The notes below the pieces were generated by a model that worked only from the letters and a program-made list of their open reading frames with translations, was not told the origin of the DNA and did not search any database. From an uncultured Clostridia bacterium (GTDB taxonomy: Bacteria; Bacillota; Clostridia; Oscillospirales; Acutalibacteraceae): a stretch of DNA of 7,139 bases. Numbering within the stretch: the first letter of the stretch is position 1; each line of letters begins with the position of its first letter. Positions 5,335-7,139 of the stretch are shown piece after piece. Where the stretch lies: NCBI GenBank assembly GCA_944381295.1, contig CALWKP010000089.1, forward strand, positions 1 to 7,139, written 5' to 3'. Both the position numbers and the translations under genes were made by a program.

Positions 5335-5763
5335 ATGGCTTATAGTGAAAAAGTAATGGATCATTTTGCGAATCCGCGCAATGTTGGCGAACTCGCTGAT
5401 GCGAACGGCATTGGGGAGGTTGGCAACCCCAAATGCGGCGATATCATGAAAATGTATATTAAAGTAGAAAATGGAGTGATCGAGGACGTCAGCTTCAAAA
5501 CATTCGGCTGCGGGGCTGCGATCGCTACCAGTTCCATGGCGACTGAGCTCATCAAAGGCAAAACTGTGGATGAAGCTCTCAAACTCACCAACAAAGCTGT
5601 TATGGAAGCTCTGGATGGTCTGCCGCCAGTAAAGGTACATTGCTCTGTCCTTGCGGAACAGGCGATCAAATCTGCGGTGTCCGACTATTACCGTAGGCAG
5701 GGAATTGACCCTACTCCAATTGTCGGCGAACTCGAAGAAGATTGCCACGCCTGCGAAATTTAA
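5335..5763 (+). CDS. nifU: Fe-S cluster assembly scaffold, NifU/IscU type
   Basis: This 142-residue protein is the scaffold on which Fe-S clusters are built from iron and the sulfur delivered by the desulfurase encoded just upstream. It corresponds to the U-type N-terminal domain only. The three conserved cysteines are Cys34 (GNPKCGD, with Asp36), Cys59 (FKTFGCGAAIA) and Cys103 (KVHCSVLAEQAI). The opening YSEKVMDHFANPRNVGEL is typical of the family. The IscU Hsc66-binding LPPVK is present at 96-100. The central 2Fe-2S and C-terminal Nfu domains of full NifU are absent. The tail ends DCHACEI, adding a CxxC pair (137, 140). AGGAG lies 8 bases before the ATG. It is co-transcribed with the desulfurase. 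Confidence 0.94.
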   Translation: MAYSEKVMDHFANPRNVGELADANGIGEVGNPKCGDIMKMYIKVENGVIEDVSFKTFGCGAAIATSSMATELIKGKTVDEALKLTNKAVMEALDGLPPVKVHCSVLAEQAIKSAVSDYYRRQGIDPTPIVGELEEDCHACEI

Positions 5764-5791
5764 GAGCTGTCATGTGATTTTTCTAATATTC

Positions 5792-5826
5792 CCGCCTCAC
5801 AGGTCTTATTCCCATCTGTGGGGCGG
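5792..5826 (+). terminator. hairpin after nifU, possible weak terminator
   Basis: CCGCCTCACAG (5792-5802) and CTGTGGGGCGG (5816-5826) form an 11-pair stem with one G-U pair and a 13-base loop. It begins 28 bases after the nifU stop. Only TTTCCTCT follows, so the U-tract is poor. It may reduce rather than stop transcription into the reductase gene. Confidence 0.45.
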
Positions 5827-5847
5827 TTTCCTCTATCCGGAGGAAAC
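5826..5847 (+). promoter_or_regulatory. perfect inverted repeat upstream of the aldo/keto reductase gene
   Basis: GTTTCCTC (5826-5833) and GAGGAAAC (5840-5847) are complementary around the loop TATCCG. The repeat directly abuts the previous hairpin, sharing G5826, so in RNA the two would stack side by side. It is followed by TATAAAAT, a possible -10 region (5848-5855), so it could be an operator over a weak promoter. The -35 match (TTTCCT, 5827-5832) is poor. Confidence 0.45.
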
Positions 5848-5891
5848 TATAAAATAAATATTTTGGTTGATTTGGAAAGGAGTAAGAGTCA

Positions 5892-6872
5892 ATGAATCTG
5901 AGAAAGTTCGGTAATACTGGGCGTCTTGTGACAGAAATCGGCCTGGGAACCTGGCAGTTAGGGACAAAATGGGGCGATCCTTTTAACCACGATGAGGCAA
6001 TGCGCATTTTGCAGGCAGCATATGACAATGGAATCAATTTTATTGATACCGCGGATATCTACAACGATAGCAACAGTGAAAAAGCTATCGGGGAATTTAT
6101 AAAAAAGTATCCGGGGCATTTTTACATTGTCACCAAATGCGGGCGCGGGCTTAAGCCTCATGTTGCAGAAGGCTATACGCCAGAAGCTGTAGAAAAATTT
6201 ATTGATGGAAGCCTTCAGCGTTTGGGCCTGGAACAGCTTGACATGGTTCTGCTGCACTGCCCGCCGACTTCGGTCTATCACAATGACGCTCTATTTGCCG
6301 GATTGGACCGTATCAAGGCTTCCGGAAAAATTGCGGCTTATGGTGTCAGCATCGAAAAGGTTTCGGAAGGCCTTGCGGCAATGGAATATGGGATTTCCGC
6401 TATGGAGGTCATTTTCAACATGTTCCGTTTGAAACCACTCGACGAACTTTTCCCGCGCGCCAAAGAAAAAGATATCGGCATCATTGCCCGTGTGCCTCTT
6501 GCCAGCGGACTTTTGACCGGGAAATATTCTTCCGGCACTGTCTTTGGAGAAAAAGACCATCGTTCTTATAACCGCAACGGGGAAGCCTTTGACAAGGGGG
6601 AAACGTTCTCCGGCGTGGATTATGAGCTCGGCTTGCAGGCAGTGGAAGAACTCAAACAGCTTTTCGGGACTTCCGATTTGATCCCTTATGCGCTGCGGTG
6701 GATTCTGATGCATGATGCAGTCAGCGTTGTGATTCCCGGAGCCAGCAAGACAGAACAGGTTGCATCCAATGTACGTGCAGCCCAGATTCCCGCTCTCACC
6801 CAGGAGCAGATGGACGGCGTTCAGAAGATTTATGACCGGTATTTGCGCGCAAGCATCCATAATAACTGGTAA
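5892..6872 (+). CDS. aldo/keto reductase
   Basis: This 326-residue NAD(P)H-dependent oxidoreductase would reduce an aldehyde or ketone, or oxidise an alcohol, in the cytosol. It has the (beta/alpha)8 barrel signatures of the family: opening RKFGNTGRLVTEIGLGTWQLG; the catalytic tetrad Asp52 and Tyr57 (FIDTADIY), Lys82 (VTKCGRG) and His122 (VLLHCPP); the strand IARVPLASGLLTGKY (198-212); and the coenzyme-phosphate-binding region VVIPGASKTEQVASNV (279-294). The usual family Arg near position 285 is here Ser-Lys, a modest change. Length is typical. AAAGGAG lies 9 bases before the ATG. It follows nifU by 128 bases containing two hairpins, so it is probably at least partly independent of the Fe-S genes. 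Substrate unknown. Confidence 0.93.
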   Translation: MNLRKFGNTGRLVTEIGLGTWQLGTKWGDPFNHDEAMRILQAAYDNGINFIDTADIYNDSNSEKAIGEFIKKYPGHFYIVTKCGRGLKPHVAEGYTPEAVEKFIDGSLQRLGLEQLDMVLLHCPPTSVYHNDALFAGLDRIKASGKIAAYGVSIEKVSEGLAAMEYGISAMEVIFNMFRLKPLDELFPRAKEKDIGIIARVPLASGLLTGKYSSGTVFGEKDHRSYNRNGEAFDKGETFSGVDYELGLQAVEELKQLFGTSDLIPYALRWILMHDAVSVVIPGASKTEQVASNVRAAQIPALTQEQMDGVQKIYDRYLRASIHNNW

Positions 6873-6880
6873 AAGGCTGT

Positions 6881-6895
6881 TCCCGTTACACGGGA
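6881..6895. repeat. small hairpin after the reductase gene
   Basis: TCCCGT (6881-6886) and ACGGGA (6890-6895) pair around a three-base loop 8 bases after the stop codon. No T-run follows. It may be incidental or help end the transcript together with the terminator at 6975-7026. Confidence 0.3.
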
Positions 6896-6974
6896 CACAA
6901 AATAGATATCCGCAAAATTTTATCCTCTGTCTCAAAAATAGTGGATAGAAATTTTCCGGATGGCGCAAATTCTC

Positions 6975-7026
6975 AAAAGAAAGAGCTCAGGACCTCTTCC
7001 TACTGGGTCCCAAGCTCTTTCTTTTT
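6975..7026. terminator. strong bidirectional Rho-independent terminator
   Basis: AAAAGAAAGAGCT (6975-6987) pairs perfectly with AGCTCTTTCTTTT (7013-7025). An inner GGACC (6990-6994) and GGTCC (7006-7010) extend the stem past a CA/CA internal loop to an 11-base loop. CTTTTT on the plus strand and TTTCTTTT on the minus strand supply U-tracts in both directions. It sits between the convergent reductase and acyl-CoA synthetase genes and probably ends both. Confidence 0.85.
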
Positions 7027-7043
7027 ATAAAAACCTTCCCCGT

Positions 7044-7139
7044 TTACGCCGTTTCGATACTAGCGGCCTGTTGAAGTCCAAGTTTTTTTACGGCATTTTC
7101 GCGCATCTTATATTTTAAAATCTTTCCGGCTGCATTCAT
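7044..7139 (-). CDS. C-terminal end of an AMP-forming acyl-CoA synthetase (partial)
   Basis: The window edge cuts this minus-strand gene, leaving 31 codons and a TAA stop at 7044-7046. The tail begins MNAAGKILKYKMRENAVKK. This matches the last conserved motif (A10, P-x-x-x-x-GK) of the ANL superfamily of AMP-binding ligases, in which the Lys of GK contacts the acyl-adenylate in the first half reaction. In these enzymes the motif lies some 15-40 residues from the end, which fits. The ATG at the very edge is almost certainly internal. The exact substrate (acetate, a longer acid or an aromatic acid) cannot be told from the fragment. The gene converges on the aldo/keto reductase gene across a shared terminator. 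Confidence 0.68.
   Translation of the reverse strand: MNAAGKILKYKMRENAVKKLGLQQAASIETA

Overview
The window looks like chromosomal DNA from a low-to-moderate GC Firmicute, most likely a clostridial or Oscillospiraceae-type anaerobe. The grounds are strong AGGAGG-type ribosome binding sites, sigma-A-like promoters, and a paired NifS-type cysteine desulfurase with a NifU/IscU-type scaffold. The genus is an inference and is not fixed by the sequence.

The left part (about 1-3450) is AT-rich, loosely packed and accessory in character. It holds a leftward HAD-family phosphatase (223-840), a rightward AadA-like aminoglycoside nucleotidyltransferase homologue (1258-2025) and a rightward histidine-phosphatase-family protein with an altered active-site motif (2680-3288). 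Long gene-free stretches separate them (1-222, 841-1257, 2026-2679, 3289-3526). These contain a dispersed repeat flanking the HAD gene, several inverted repeats, good promoter matches and fragments that read like decayed coding sequence. One of these stretches (2082-2306) has a consensus promoter on the minus strand followed by foldable sequence, and could encode an untranslated RNA.

The right part (about 3500-7139) is richer in GC, compact and housekeeping in character. It holds ribonuclease HI (rnhA, 3527-3967); an Fe-S assembly pair transcribed together, cysteine desulfurase (4097-5284) and U-type scaffold (5335-5763); and an aldo/keto reductase (5892-6872). The right edge has the last 31 codons of a convergent gene on the minus strand, recognisable as the C-terminal end of an AMP-forming acyl-CoA synthetase. 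A strong symmetric terminator (6975-7026) lies between the two convergent genes.

How they work together: the desulfurase takes sulfur from cysteine and passes it to the scaffold, which builds Fe-S clusters. A good promoter at 4018-4046, overlapped by an imperfect palindrome, suggests that pair is regulated as a unit. The remaining genes show no obvious pathway link. I found no tRNA, rRNA, CRISPR array, transposase or complete insertion sequence. I see no convincing new multi-gene system; the most unusual items are the QHT histidine-phosphatase variant and the structured gene-free stretch at 2026-2679.
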